From: Tabrizicola_A sp964393035
Lineage (GTDB): Bacteria > Pseudomonadota > Alphaproteobacteria > Rhodobacterales > Rhodobacteraceae
Assembly: GCA_964393035.1 (NCBI GenBank)
Contig: CAYMRX010000005.1
Span: 248,001-312,000, forward strand
Length of the DNA: 64,000 bases
Direction of reading: 5' to 3'
Shown here: positions 25,604 to 34,924 of the stretch, piece by piece
How the letters are laid out: each line of letters starts with the position of its first letter
Position numbering within the stretch: position 1 is the stretch's first letter
Notes under the pieces: model-generated
The model's database searches: none
The model's input: only the letters and a program-made list of their open reading frames with translations
Told to the model about the DNA's origin: nothing
Made by a program: the position numbers and the translations under genes

Positions 25604-25688
25604 CTTGGGCATCCTTGAAACATGGGGTTGCCCCCCGTGTAGCGGGCCGGGGGCCCGGGCGGCAAGGGGGTTGCGCGAATGCGCGGTG

Positions 25689-26990
25689 TCAGACGTCCTC
25701 GATGCGCAGGGCGACCGGCGCGCCGACCAGAACGCCGGTGGCGGCAAAGCGGCCCATGGCGTGGTCGATGTCGTCGCGGCTGGCCTTGTGGGTCACGATC
25801 AGCACCGGGGCATTGGCGCCTTCATGGCCGTATTGCCGCATCTGGTCGATGGAGACGCCGGCCTCGCCCAGACAGGTGGCGATTTTCGCCAAGGCGCCGG
25901 GTTTGTCCAGAAGCGTCATGCGCAGGTAATAGGAGGCGGGGGTCGCCGATTTTGCCGGGGTGGCGTCGGCCAGCGTGGCGGCAGGCTGACCAAAGGTCGG
26001 CAGCCGCAACCCGCGCGCAAGGTCGATCACATCGCCCATCACCGCGCTTGCCGTCGGCCCCATGCCGGCGCCGGGGCCGCGCATGACGATCTGGCCAACG
26101 CTGTCGCCTTCCAGCACGACCATGTTGGTGCCGCCCTGCAACTGGCCCAAGGGGTGCGAGGCGGGGACCAGACAAGGCGTCATGCGTTGCTCCAGCCCGC
26201 GGCCGGTCATCTGCGCGACACCCAGAAGTTTGATGCGATAGCCCATGTCCTCGGCCAGACGGATATCGTCGATCGAGACATTGCCGATGCCTTCCAGTTC
26301 CACCGCGCCAAAGGCCACTTTGGTGCCAAAGGCGATGGAGGCCAGCAGCGAAAGCTTGTGGCCCGCATCAATCCCGCCGACGTCCAGATTGGGATCGGCT
26401 TCCAGATAGCCCAGTTGCCGGGCCTCCTCGAAGACGGTTTCATAGCTGAGGTTCGCAGATTGCATCCGGGTCAGGATGTAATTGCACGATCCGTTCATCA
26501 CGCCCATGACGCGCTTCATGCGATTGCCGGCAAGGCCTTCGGTCAGCGCCTTGATGACGGGAATACCGCCCGCGACAGCGGCCTCGAAGCGGATCACGCG
26601 GCCTGCGGCCTCGGCGGCCAAGGCCAGCGCCTGGCCGTGATGGGCCAAGAGCGCCTTGTTGGCCGTCACCACATCCTTGCCGGTGGCAAGGGCGGCTTCG
26701 GTCGCGTCGCGGGCCGGGCCTTCGTGGCCGCCCATCACCTCGACGAAAACATCCACATCATCGCGCCGCGCCAGCGCGACGGGATCGGTTTCCCAGGCAT
26801 AGCCCGACAGGTCCGCATCGCGGTTCTTGGTGCGGTCGCGGGCAGAGACGGCGGTGATGACCACCTTGCGCCCGGTGCGCGCCTCGATCAGGGCGGCGTG
26901 TTCTTGCACGATCTTGACGACGCCGATGCCCACGGTGCCCAGCCCGGCCAGACCAAGACGCAAGGGGGCGATGGATGTGGGGGAAGACAT
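25689..26990 (-). CDS. hom: Homoserine dehydrogenase
   Basis: A 433-residue homoserine dehydrogenase (aspartate-semialdehyde to homoserine, for threonine and methionine). The NAD(P)-binding motif GLAGLGTVGIGVVK is at the N-terminus. The catalytic region includes ANKALLAHHG, FEAAVAGGIPVIKALTEGLA and YLEADPNLDVGGIDAGHKLS. A C-terminal ACT domain (YYLRMTLLDKPGALAKIATC) suggests feedback by threonine. GAGG lies six bases before ATG 26990. It heads the probable hom-glpX-recJ operon. Confidence 0.97.
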   Translation of the reverse strand: MSSPTSIAPLRLGLAGLGTVGIGVVKIVQEHAALIEARTGRKVVITAVSARDRTKNRDADLSGYAWETDPVALARRDDVDVFVEVMGGHEGPARDATEAALATGKDVVTANKALLAHHGQALALAAEAAGRVIRFEAAVAGGIPVIKALTEGLAGNRMKRVMGVMNGSCNYILTRMQSANLSYETVFEEARQLGYLEADPNLDVGGIDAGHKLSLLASIAFGTKVAFGAVELEGIGNVSIDDIRLAEDMGYRIKLLGVAQMTGRGLEQRMTPCLVPASHPLGQLQGGTNMVVLEGDSVGQIVMRGPGAGMGPTASAVMGDVIDLARGLRLPTFGQPAATLADATPAKSATPASYYLRMTLLDKPGALAKIATCLGEAGVSIDQMRQYGHEGANAPVLIVTHKASRDDIDHAMGRFAATGVLVGAPVALRIEDV

Positions 26991-27060
26991 GGGGGAACCT
27001 CGTCGTGATTGCTTCCCGCCTGTTAGCGGTTTCGCGTCACGGGCGCAACGCGCCAGCAGG

Positions 27061-27285
27061 TCAGCGCGCGCGCAAGTTTTCCGCGCGGGCCCGCAGGGCG
27101 GCCGCCTCGGCCGACAGCGCATTTGAAAGATCGGGTGCGGTGCCGGTGACGGCGGCCAGTTCGGCCTCGGTCAAAAGGGGGGGCGTCGTGTTGGAAACCC
27201 CATGCGCAGGGTCGCTACGGCCCAGTTGCGGAAAATCCGAGCAGGCGGCGAGCAACAGGAACAGGGTGGGTACGGCACGGGTCAT
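27061..27285 (-). CDS. Small predicted lipoprotein
   Basis: A 74-residue protein whose start MTRAVPTLFLLLAACSDFPQ contains a lipobox (LAAC), so it should be a lipid-anchored protein after signal peptidase II cleavage before Cys15. The remainder contains an alanine-rich helix (LSAEAAALRARAENLRAR). It is upstream of hom on the same strand, with 70 bases between them. No family was recognised and function is unknown. ATG 27285 is chosen at the signal peptide. Confidence 0.6.
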   Translation of the reverse strand: MTRAVPTLFLLLAACSDFPQLGRSDPAHGVSNTTPPLLTEAELAAVTGTAPDLSNALSAEAAALRARAENLRAR

Positions 27286-27319
27286 GCCCGGCAGATTAGC
27301 CGATTGAACCCCTTGGCGA

Positions 27320-27344
27320 AAGGGGCGGCACAAGACCGCCCCTT
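27320..27344 (-). terminator. Hairpin downstream of the pirin gene
   Basis: A perfect 9-bp stem (AAGGGGCGG 27320-27328, CCGCCCCTT 27336-27344) with a seven-base loop. Only three T follow on the minus strand, so it is a weak terminator or processing hairpin between pirin and the lipoprotein gene. Confidence 0.5.
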
Positions 27345-27369
27345 GAAAATGGCCATCTAAAACGCCCGA

Positions 27370-28281
27370 TCAGTGGGCCGGCTTGATGAAGGTGCCGTTG
27401 CGCAATTCGCGCATCGCCGTTTCCAACTCGGCCCGGGTGTTCATCACGATGGGGCCGTGCCACGCGACCGGCTCTTGCAAGGGCGCGCCCGAAATCAGCA
27501 AAAACCGCACGCCATCAGGCCCGGCCTGCACCGTCACCTCATCGCCCTTGCCAAACTCCACCAGCGTGCGGTTGCCGGAAAGATCGCGGATGTTCACTTC
27601 CTCGCCCGCCACTTCCTTTTCCAACAGCACCCCGCGCGGGCGGGCCGCATCCGAGAACTTGGCCGCGCCATCAAAGACATAGGCAAAGGCATGGCGGCGC
27701 GTATCGACCTTGAAGGTCTTTTTCCGGCCTTCGGGCACAAAGATGTCAAGGTATTGCGGGTCGGCGGCGATGCCATCGACCGGGCCTTTCTTGCCCCAGA
27801 ATTCGCCCACGATCACCCGCACCACGGTGCCGTCATCGTCGATCACCTCCGGAATATCGCCCGAGCGCACATCCTGATAGCGCGGCTGGGTCATCTTCAG
27901 ATGGCCCGGCAGGTTCGCCCAAAGCTGAAAGCCGTGCATCTGGCCCTTAGCGTTTCCTTTCGGCATTTCCTGATGCAGGATGCCGGACCCGGCGGTCATC
28001 CATTGCACATCGCCGCCCTTCAGCGTGCCGCGATTGCCAAGGCTGTCGCCGTGATCCACCGATCCGGCCAGCACATAGGTGATGGTTTCAATCCCGCGGT
28101 GCGGGTGCCAGGGGAAACCGGCCATGTAATCGCGCGGATGATCGCCGCGAAAATCGTCGAACAACAGGAACGGGTCCATGCGTTCGGGGTCGCCAAAGCC
28201 GAAGGCGCGGTGCAGATGGACGCCGGCGCCCTCCATGGCGGGGCGGGCGCGGCTGGTCGAGGTGACGGGGCGGATCGACAT
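27370..28281 (-). CDS. Pirin family protein
   Basis: A 303-residue bicupin of the pirin family. The N-terminal cupin carries the metal-binding pattern HPHRGIETITYVLAGSVDH and MTAGSGILHQEMP; the C-terminal cupin ends with ISGAPLQEPVAWHGPIVMNT. Bacterial pirins are iron-binding proteins with quercetinase activity in some cases or partners of metabolic enzymes in others, so the role here is open. AGGAGA lies seven bases before ATG 28281. It appears monocistronic. Confidence 0.9.
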   Translation of the reverse strand: MSIRPVTSTSRARPAMEGAGVHLHRAFGFGDPERMDPFLLFDDFRGDHPRDYMAGFPWHPHRGIETITYVLAGSVDHGDSLGNRGTLKGGDVQWMTAGSGILHQEMPKGNAKGQMHGFQLWANLPGHLKMTQPRYQDVRSGDIPEVIDDDGTVVRVIVGEFWGKKGPVDGIAADPQYLDIFVPEGRKKTFKVDTRRHAFAYVFDGAAKFSDAARPRGVLLEKEVAGEEVNIRDLSGNRTLVEFGKGDEVTVQAGPDGVRFLLISGAPLQEPVAWHGPIVMNTRAELETAMRELRNGTFIKPAH

Positions 28282-28384
28282 GGTCTGTCTCCTGTGGGGT
28301 CTGTTCTTGCCCTTAGCTAGGCAAGCAAACGCCCTGCCGCAACGCAAACTTGTCGCAGGGCATTTGTGCAAAACCGCACAGGGT

Positions 28385-28945
28385 TCAGGTGCAGGCGACT
28401 CCGCTCAGGCAGATCTTGCTCAGAAAGCGCGGCCGGGTGGCGATAAATTGCTTCATGGTCTGATCGCCGATGCCGACATTGAACGACGGATGATACCCCA
28501 CCTCCACCTCGACCAGCACGATGAAATCGCCATCGAACATGGTGGGCAGCCGGTCTGCCAAGGCGGCCACGGTGGCAGTTGTCAGTTGCGGCATGGCATT
28601 GCCGGGCGAGCGCGACCACTGCACTTCATAGCGGTTGTTGAGCTGCGACCAGGTGATCGACGAGACACGGGTTTTCGCATCCTGATCCGAGTCGATCAGG
28701 TACTCCATCATCGAATCCATGCCGTTGATATAGGCGTCGGTCACCGCAAGCATCTCGCGCGAGATCATGTCCGAGATGGTATAGGCCGCCTTTTGCACGA
28801 CATTCACGGCGCGGTAGCTGTCCCAATAGACGAACAGCGCCAGATAGGACCACAGCATGAACGGCAGAACCAGAACGGATTCGGCCATCAGCGTGCCGGT
28901 TTCGTCACGGCCGAAACGGCGCAGGATTTTGCGAAGTGACAACAT
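28385..28945 (-). CDS. TadE/TadG-type pilus assembly protein
   Basis: A 186-residue protein with a short basic leader and a single N-terminal membrane segment (TLMAESVLVLPFMLWSYLAL, preceded by RRFGRDETG), typical of TadE-like pseudopilins of the Flp/Tad system. The rest is an extracytoplasmic domain ending with a Cys pair (ICLSGVAC). GGAGG precedes ATG 28945. It is the last gene of a three-gene run (29493-31184, 28957-29496, 28385-28945). The core Tad secretion genes (tadA, tadB, tadC, rcpA) are not in the window. Confidence 0.75.
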   Translation of the reverse strand: MLSLRKILRRFGRDETGTLMAESVLVLPFMLWSYLALFVYWDSYRAVNVVQKAAYTISDMISREMLAVTDAYINGMDSMMEYLIDSDQDAKTRVSSITWSQLNNRYEVQWSRSPGNAMPQLTTATVAALADRLPTMFDGDFIVLVEVEVGYHPSFNVGIGDQTMKQFIATRPRFLSKICLSGVACT

Positions 28946-28956
28946 GTGATCCTCCC

Positions 28957-29496
28957 TCATATCGGTTCGGTCACGAAGGCGGAGACGGATACCAGCCCAT
29001 AGCCGCCCTGCGCATCCTTGGGCAGGCCAAGGCCGATGCCGGTGGTGGGGAACATGGCGTCCTGCACCACGCAGACCCGAACCACCATGATATCGTTCTG
29101 CTGGGGCGGCATGTGCATGGTGGTCACCGGCAGGATGTCTTCCTCGCGATCGACACAGGCGATGCGGCCAGCGGGCAAGGTCCAGTTTGCCGTGCTGATG
29201 CGGGTCATCTCGATCGAGATATTGGTTTCGCAATCCTTCAAGACCACGCTGCGCCGGCAGATTTCCTCTTTCAACAGGGCCGCGGTTGGAAGCGGGTAAT
29301 GGCCAAGACGCAATTCGCGCATGGTCATGTCGACCGATTGCTCCAGCATCAGTGAGCGGATCATCAGAAAGCCGCTTTCGAACGAGGCCATGAAGATGGC
29401 GATCAAAAGCGGCACCGCCATGGCGAATTCGACGGCGGCGGTGCCGCTTTCACTCAGGCCGAAACGGCGCAGTTTCTTGAGAAAAAGGCGGGTCAT
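28957..29496 (-). CDS. TadE-family protein
   Basis: A 179-residue TadE-like protein: RRFGLSESGTAAVEFAMAVP with the conserved Glu, followed by a hydrophobic helix (LLIAIFMASFESGFLMIRSL). Four cysteines follow in the extracytoplasmic domain. The start overlaps the stop of the upstream VWA-domain gene in an ATGA (29496-29493), so translation is coupled. GAGG lies eight bases before the start. With the next gene it may form minor pilin-like components assembled at the envelope. Confidence 0.85.
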   Translation of the reverse strand: MTRLFLKKLRRFGLSESGTAAVEFAMAVPLLIAIFMASFESGFLMIRSLMLEQSVDMTMRELRLGHYPLPTAALLKEEICRRSVVLKDCETNISIEMTRISTANWTLPAGRIACVDREEDILPVTTMHMPPQQNDIMVVRVCVVQDAMFPTTGIGLGLPKDAQGGYGLVSVSAFVTEPI

Positions 29497-31184
29497 TGGG
29501 TCAACCTCAGATGGCTGATATTGCTGGCGATGGCGCGAAAGGCGGTGCGGATCTGCAAGCCCGAGGCGTTGAAGTAATGCGCGGTCGAGGTGGCGCATTG
29601 CGAGATCTGGTTTTGGCCACCGGCCGGGGCCTCAAACGCGATGCCATAGACGGTCACGCCGTTCTGTTCCGCCAAGGCGCACATCGACTGCAATTGGTTG
29701 TTCATCGTGCCTGTCGCGGTCTGTTCGCGGAAAGTGGCAAGCCAGGTGTTGTATTGCGTATTGCGGGTGCTGCTGGAGGTGCCAAGTGCGCGGGCATAAA
29801 GCTGCCAGACCACCCATTGCAGCCGCACTTCGGCCCACATCGTTTCGAAATTGATCGGCTGAAGCGTCGCGGCATTGGTGTTCGAGGTGTTGGTCCAGGG
29901 CAGGGCGCGCCATTCGCTGCGATGGGGCACCCAATACTGGTTGGCCCCTGCCGCAGCGGGGCGGCCCGACGTGAAGCGGATCGAATAGTTGCCGTCATAG
30001 GGCGATTTGAAAATCTGTTGCGTGCCGTTCAGGCCGGTGGTGCCCGCCTTGTAGGTGTTGTTCAGACGGTCCTCGGCAAAATGCTCACCGTCGGTCATCA
30101 GCACGATCACCTTCATCGATTCCGGGTCGGTGAACTGGAAAGGGCGCCCTTCAAAGACACTGGGAATGACCCCTGTGCTGACGAAATGGGTGAAAACGCC
30201 CTGCGTGCCGGGGTCGAGCATGGCCATGCCCCATTTCATGCCGGCATTGATCGAGGTGGCCCCCGTGCCGGTCAGCCCCTGAATCTTGGCTTGCAAGGCC
30301 GAAATGCTTTGCGAGGGCAGCATGATGGCGTTGGTGTTGTTGACATCCGGGCACCAGCGGTTCGCGTCGTCGTTGACCGCATAGTTGCTGTCGGTACGGC
30401 CGACATAGCCATCGGCCTTGTTGGTTGCCGAGTAGGTGTCGGTCGGCGTGGTCATCGGCAGGTCCTGGGTGGTGGACAGCCCGGCGCTGGCATAGACCGA
30501 GGACGGCAGGTCGACACAGTTGATGTCGGCCACATAGTGCTTCTTGGTCAGGTTGTAGCGCGCACCCAGCGCGGTGCCGACATCGACCTGCCCGTTGAAG
30601 GGCACGATGCCAATCGAGATGCGGTCTTCTTCATCTGACGACAGCACGGTGCTGACAAATTCCTTGGCGGCAGTCTTCAGGTTGGTCAGGCGGCTGTTGC
30701 TGTTCATCGACCCCGACACGTCCAGCACCAGCATGATTTCGACATTGGTCATGCGCTGTTCGGCCGTCGAATGGCCGGGGGCGTCCAACTCGTCGATGCC
30801 AATCAGGTGCATGAAGAAGGGGTTGGTGGCCGCTTCGGCGTCGGCGACCACTTCGCGGTAGTTCAGGCCCTCCTCGACCGAAACCGACCGCAGGTATTGG
30901 GACAGGTTGGCCTTGGCGAAATAGTCGGTCACCACATCTTCGGCGTCCAGTTGCTGGCTGAGGGCGGCGGCGGCCAGCGTGGCGCGGTCAAGCGTGTTTT
31001 GCAGCGAGGTGCGCGTGGTTTCATAGCGCATCAGGTCAACCGTGATGCCGCCGATCATCGCCATAAGCAGGAAAAGGCACAGCGCAAGGATCGTCAGGTT
31101 GCCATCCTCGGCTGCCTCATAGCGACGCAAGGCCCTCGCCCGCAGGGACGCCCCTTTGCCGTCATTCGCCACAATGTGCGCCAT
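29493..31184 (-). CDS. TadG-like protein with von Willebrand factor A domain (paralogue 1)
   Basis: A 563-residue membrane-anchored protein. An N-terminal TadE/TadG-type helix (NLTILALCLFLLMAMIGGIT) is followed by a VWA domain with a MIDAS motif (LVLDVSGSMNSNSRL) and a second MIDAS element in VIVLMTDGEHFAEDRLNNTY. It ends FRAIASNISHLRLTQ. It is a paralogue of the gene at 31514-33130, with the same layout and ending, from which it is separated by 329 bases containing a terminator hairpin. VWA domains mediate metal-dependent protein contacts, here probably at the cell surface with Tad pili. Confidence 0.85.
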   Translation of the reverse strand: MAHIVANDGKGASLRARALRRYEAAEDGNLTILALCLFLLMAMIGGITVDLMRYETTRTSLQNTLDRATLAAAALSQQLDAEDVVTDYFAKANLSQYLRSVSVEEGLNYREVVADAEAATNPFFMHLIGIDELDAPGHSTAEQRMTNVEIMLVLDVSGSMNSNSRLTNLKTAAKEFVSTVLSSDEEDRISIGIVPFNGQVDVGTALGARYNLTKKHYVADINCVDLPSSVYASAGLSTTQDLPMTTPTDTYSATNKADGYVGRTDSNYAVNDDANRWCPDVNNTNAIMLPSQSISALQAKIQGLTGTGATSINAGMKWGMAMLDPGTQGVFTHFVSTGVIPSVFEGRPFQFTDPESMKVIVLMTDGEHFAEDRLNNTYKAGTTGLNGTQQIFKSPYDGNYSIRFTSGRPAAAGANQYWVPHRSEWRALPWTNTSNTNAATLQPINFETMWAEVRLQWVVWQLYARALGTSSSTRNTQYNTWLATFREQTATGTMNNQLQSMCALAEQNGVTVYGIAFEAPAGGQNQISQCATSTAHYFNASGLQIRTAFRAIASNISHLRLTQ

Positions 31185-31513
31185 GCTGCGCCTCCAGATG
31201 TTTCGATCGCTGCGGGTCAGACGGCGTTCTGCCGCGACCGGTCCAGAAACGATCTATGCCGTGCCCCTGCGGCGGAAATGTGGCTGCAAGATGCGCGATC
31301 CGTGAAAATACTTTGCAATATCAATAATTTGCGTGGAAATTGGAAACAATCCGCAGGTGCCGTTGACGGGCTGGAAACAAACACGGCGCTGGCGCAGGAA
31401 AAGCACTGTTTCGGATATTTTGGTAAACATGGTTCCTTGATTCGAAAGTTGTCGGGCCGCCCGCACGGCCCGACAAAACGCAACCGGCCCCCAGAACCTT
31501 TCCAGAAAAGCCC
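31185..31513. other. Intergenic region between the two tadG paralogues
   Basis: About 330 bases without a credible gene. On the minus strand it starts with the terminator hairpin of the upstream paralogue at 31449-31476, followed by an AT-richer stretch (31290-31440) that probably holds the promoter of the 31184 operon. No other structure stands out. Confidence 0.6.
31449..31476 (-). terminator. Terminator hairpin after tadG-like paralogue 2
   Basis: A perfect 10-bp stem (TTGTCGGGCC 31449-31458 with GGCCCGACAA 31467-31476) and an eight-base loop, 37 bases past the stop of the upstream gene. There is no long T-run, so Rho-independent termination is likely but not certain. Confidence 0.65.
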
Positions 31514-33130
31514 TTATTGTGTCAGCTTCAGCATCGTCAGGTTCGACGCGATGGTGCCAAAGGCGGTGCCGATTTCGGCGCCATCGGCCTCGAAGTAGTG
31601 GTTGACCGAGGTGGCGCATTGCGAAATCTGGGTCTGGCCGTTCAGCGGGGCCTCAAAGGCGATGCCGTAAACGATCACCCCGGCATTCTTGGCCTGCGTG
31701 CAGGTGGCTTGCAGCTGGGCGTTCATGTCTGACACAGAAAGATAGGTCGAGCGCATGGTGTTGATCGCGTTGTTATAGGCGGTAGCGCCATAGGGGCGGC
31801 CATAGAATTGCCAGGCCACATAGCTGAGTTTGAGATTGGTCCAGACCGAGCGCCAGTCCTGTCGCACGGCAGGGGTGGCATTGTTGGTCCAGGCGGTGGC
31901 GCGCCACGCGTTCAGATGCGGCACATAAAACTTGTTGGCCCCGGCTTGGGTGGCATGGAAGATCGAATAGCGGCCATCGCCGGAACTGCGCCAGATCGGC
32001 GAGGGGCCGGATTTGTAGGCGTCATTGATGCGGTCATGCGCCACATGCTCGCCATCGGTCATCAGCACGATCACCTTCATCGAGTTCGGGTCGGCATCGT
32101 CAAACGGGCGACCGGCCAGATTGGCGTCCATCAGGCCCGCGCCGATGAATTCGCTGTAAATCGGGCGTGCCGAGGCATCGAGAAGTGCCGTGCCCCATTT
32201 CATGCCCAAGACGATCGAGGTGTTGCCATTGGCGGTCAGCCCGTTGACCCAGCCCTGCAATTGCGCCTTGTTCTGGCTGGGCATCCGCACCACGTTGTTC
32301 GCCTCGGTCCGGCAAAAATTGTTGTTGAAGTTCGGCACCGCGCTGGCATCGGTCGGCGCGGTGTAGGAGGCCCCGGTGTTGGTGCCGTAATAATGGTCCG
32401 ATTGCGCCATCTGCGGCAGTTCCACCGTGCGCGAAATCCCTGCCGCAGCAAAGACTGACGCGGGCAGTTCAAGGCAATTGTGGTTGGCGACATCAATCGG
32501 CCGGTTTAGCGCATTGTGCGGACTGGTGACATTGTACTTCGACAAAAGGGTCGGCCCAAGGTTCACCTGCGCATTGTAAGGCACGATGGAAATCGAGATG
32601 CGGCGGTTCGGATCGCTGTCCATCATGGTGGCCACGAAATCCGATGCAGCTGTGCGCAGATTGGCAATCTTGGCCCCGGCCATTGAACCCGACACATCCA
32701 GAACCAGCGCAATCTCGACATTGGTGATCTTCTGCTCGGCGCGGGACAGGGCGGCGGCGTCAAAGGTGTCGATGCCGATCATATGCATGAAGAAGGGCTT
32801 GCTATCGACGCGCGCCACCGATTTCACATCGCGGGCATTCATTCCGCTGGCCACCTGCACGATGCGAAGGCTGTCCGAAAGCCCGGCCTTTTCCACGCAA
32901 TCGCGCACCACATCTTCGGGGTCCAGCCGCTGGTCAAGACTGGCCGCCATCAGCGTGCAACGGTCCAGCGTCTGGGACAGTTGGGTGCGGATATGCTCGT
33001 TCTTCATCAGGTCGATGGCGACGCCGCCCATGATCGCCATCAGGACGAAAAGGAACAGCGCGAAGATGATCAGCGCGCCATCCTGGGCATCGCGAAAGCT
33101 TCTCAGTCGGGAAAAGATACGGGCAGCCAT
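31514..33130 (-). CDS. TadG-like protein with von Willebrand factor A domain (paralogue 2)
   Basis: A 538-residue protein with the same design as the 29493-31184 gene. Its membrane helix is ALIIFALFLFVLMAIMGGVA, the MIDAS is LVLDVSGSMAGAKIANLRTA, and it contains VIVLMTDGEHVAHDRINDAY and the end FGTIASNLTMLKLTQ. The DGALIIFALF start resembles the TadG N-terminus that anchors the protein in the membrane. ATG 33130 is chosen as the first methionine before the basic leader; an in-frame ATG at 33193 would add 21 unlikely residues. It is divergent from glutamate dehydrogenase and is terminated separately from its paralogue. Confidence 0.85.
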   Translation of the reverse strand: MAARIFSRLRSFRDAQDGALIIFALFLFVLMAIMGGVAIDLMKNEHIRTQLSQTLDRCTLMAASLDQRLDPEDVVRDCVEKAGLSDSLRIVQVASGMNARDVKSVARVDSKPFFMHMIGIDTFDAAALSRAEQKITNVEIALVLDVSGSMAGAKIANLRTAASDFVATMMDSDPNRRISISIVPYNAQVNLGPTLLSKYNVTSPHNALNRPIDVANHNCLELPASVFAAAGISRTVELPQMAQSDHYYGTNTGASYTAPTDASAVPNFNNNFCRTEANNVVRMPSQNKAQLQGWVNGLTANGNTSIVLGMKWGTALLDASARPIYSEFIGAGLMDANLAGRPFDDADPNSMKVIVLMTDGEHVAHDRINDAYKSGPSPIWRSSGDGRYSIFHATQAGANKFYVPHLNAWRATAWTNNATPAVRQDWRSVWTNLKLSYVAWQFYGRPYGATAYNNAINTMRSTYLSVSDMNAQLQATCTQAKNAGVIVYGIAFEAPLNGQTQISQCATSVNHYFEADGAEIGTAFGTIASNLTMLKLTQ

Positions 33131-33487
33131 GATCTTTGCTTTCTGTGTCCCGGCCCGGGTTTCCCCGACACCAGTTTTCCTTGCCCCCGCCATGTCGATG
33201 TCCAGAAGTTATGGCGAAATTGTGGCAAAGGCGGCGAAAGCGGGACTTCGCGGCATGACGGGAAACGATGTTTGCGGGCCAAACAGGATTGTCGCGCCGT
33301 TTGAAACGCTGAACTGATCGAAATGGGGCGGCCATCGGGCAATGCTGCCCGAAATGGTTGGTTCCGAATCACATAATGCTACAAAGTGACGGAAATAATC
33401 GTCCTTTCGACGCAGACATTTGCCAGTCTTTCGACCTAAACCTTGGGGCAGAGGTCGCCGCTTTGGGGACCAGAGGGAGGAATCCAT
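33131..33487. other. Divergent promoter region between tadG paralogue 2 and glutamate dehydrogenase
   Basis: About 357 bases with no credible gene. It contains a perfect 7-bp hairpin (TCGGGCA 33335-33341, TGCCCGA 33346-33352) and an AT-richer segment at 33355-33440 that is the probable promoter of the dehydrogenase, with its ribosome-binding site GGGAGGA at about 33475. No regulator site was recognised. Confidence 0.6.
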
Positions 33488-34918
33488 ATGTCCGTCGCAG
33501 GCGAGCCCAGCTTTCGTGAATCCGTAGATATGATGTTCAAGCGCGCCACCGCGCTGATGGATCTCAGCCCCGGCCTTGAAGAAAAGATCCGGGTCTGCAA
33601 TTCGACCTATACGGTGCGCTTCGGGGTGCGCCTGCGCGGCAAGATCGAAACCTTCGTCGGCTACCGTTCGGTCCATTCCGAACATATGGAACCCGTGAAG
33701 GGCGGCATCCGCTATGCCACCGGCGTCAACCAGGACGAGGTGGAGGCGCTGGCCGCCCTGATGACCTATAAATGCGCGCTGGTGGAAACGCCCTTTGGCG
33801 GCTCGAAAGGTGGTTTGTGCATCGACCCGCGCCAGTGGGACGAGCATGAGCTGGAACAGATCACCCGCCGCTTCGCCTATGAGCTTATCAAGCGCGACCT
33901 CATCAACCCCGCGCAAAACGTGCCCGCCCCCGACATGGGCACGGGCGAGCGTGAAATGGCCTGGATCGCCGACCAATACGCCCGGATGAACACCACCGAC
34001 ATCAACGCCAAGGCCTGCGTCACCGGCAAGCCGCCGCATGCGGGCGGCATTCAGGGCCGGGTCGAGGCCACGGGCCGCGGCGTGCAATTCGGTCTGCGCG
34101 AATTCTTCCGCTACCGCGAGGACAAGGAGGCCGCGCGGTTGACGGGCGATCTCGATGGCAAGCGGGTGATCGTGCAGGGGTTGGGCAACGTGGGCTATCA
34201 CGCCGCCAAATTCCTGTCGGAGGAAGACGGCGTGCGGGTCATCGCGGTGATCGAGCGTGACGGTGCGATCCTCGACGACAAGGGCATCAACATCGAAGAA
34301 TTGCGCCAGCACATGAACCGCACCGGCGGGCTGGCGGGCTATCCGAAGGGCCGCCATGTGATTGATGGCTCGGCCGTGCTGGAGATGGAATGTGACATCC
34401 TGATTCCGGCGGCCATGGAGGGCGTCATCAACCTTGGCAACGCCGCCCGCATCAAGGCGCCGCTCATCATCGAGGCCGCCAATGGCCCCGTCACCTTTGG
34501 CGCGGATGAAATCCTGCGCAAGAAGGGCACGCTCATCATCCCCGACATGTATGCCAACGCGGGCGGGGTGACGGTCAGCTACTTTGAATGGGTCAAGAAC
34601 CTCAGCCATATCCGCTTTGGCCGCATGCAGCGCCGGGCCGAAGAAGCCCGCTCGCGCCTCTTGGTCGAGGAATTGGAACAGCTTTCCGCCGATCAGGGCT
34701 TGGGCTGGTCGCTGAACGCCGATTTCAAGCAGAAATTCCTGCAAGGCTCGGACGAACTTGCCCTCGTGCGTTCGGGTCTGGACGACACCATGCGCACCGC
34801 CTATCAGGCGATGCGAGAGGTCTGGCACGGCCGGACCGATGTGAATGACCTGCGGGTGGCGGCCTATATCGTGGCGATTGACCGCGTGGCGAAAACCTAC
34901 CGCTCCAAGGGGCTGTAA
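33488..34918 (+). CDS. Glutamate dehydrogenase (Glu/Leu/Phe/Val dehydrogenase family)
   Basis: A 476-residue dehydrogenase interconverting glutamate and 2-oxoglutarate plus ammonia. Motifs visible are KGGIRYATGVNQDEVEALAA, the catalytic-lysine region TYKCALVETPFGGSKGG, VPAPDMGTGEREMAWIADQY and the Rossmann glycine motif VQGLGNVGYHAAKFL. GGAGG lies a few bases before ATG 33488. Cofactor preference (NAD or NADP) is not obvious. It is followed six bases later by the asparaginase gene on the same strand, suggesting co-transcription and a role in nitrogen recovery from amino acids. Confidence 0.92.
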   Translation: MSVAGEPSFRESVDMMFKRATALMDLSPGLEEKIRVCNSTYTVRFGVRLRGKIETFVGYRSVHSEHMEPVKGGIRYATGVNQDEVEALAALMTYKCALVETPFGGSKGGLCIDPRQWDEHELEQITRRFAYELIKRDLINPAQNVPAPDMGTGEREMAWIADQYARMNTTDINAKACVTGKPPHAGGIQGRVEATGRGVQFGLREFFRYREDKEAARLTGDLDGKRVIVQGLGNVGYHAAKFLSEEDGVRVIAVIERDGAILDDKGINIEELRQHMNRTGGLAGYPKGRHVIDGSAVLEMECDILIPAAMEGVINLGNAARIKAPLIIEAANGPVTFGADEILRKKGTLIIPDMYANAGGVTVSYFEWVKNLSHIRFGRMQRRAEEARSRLLVEELEQLSADQGLGWSLNADFKQKFLQGSDELALVRSGLDDTMRTAYQAMREVWHGRTDVNDLRVAAYIVAIDRVAKTYRSKGL

Positions 34919-34924
34919 GAACCG

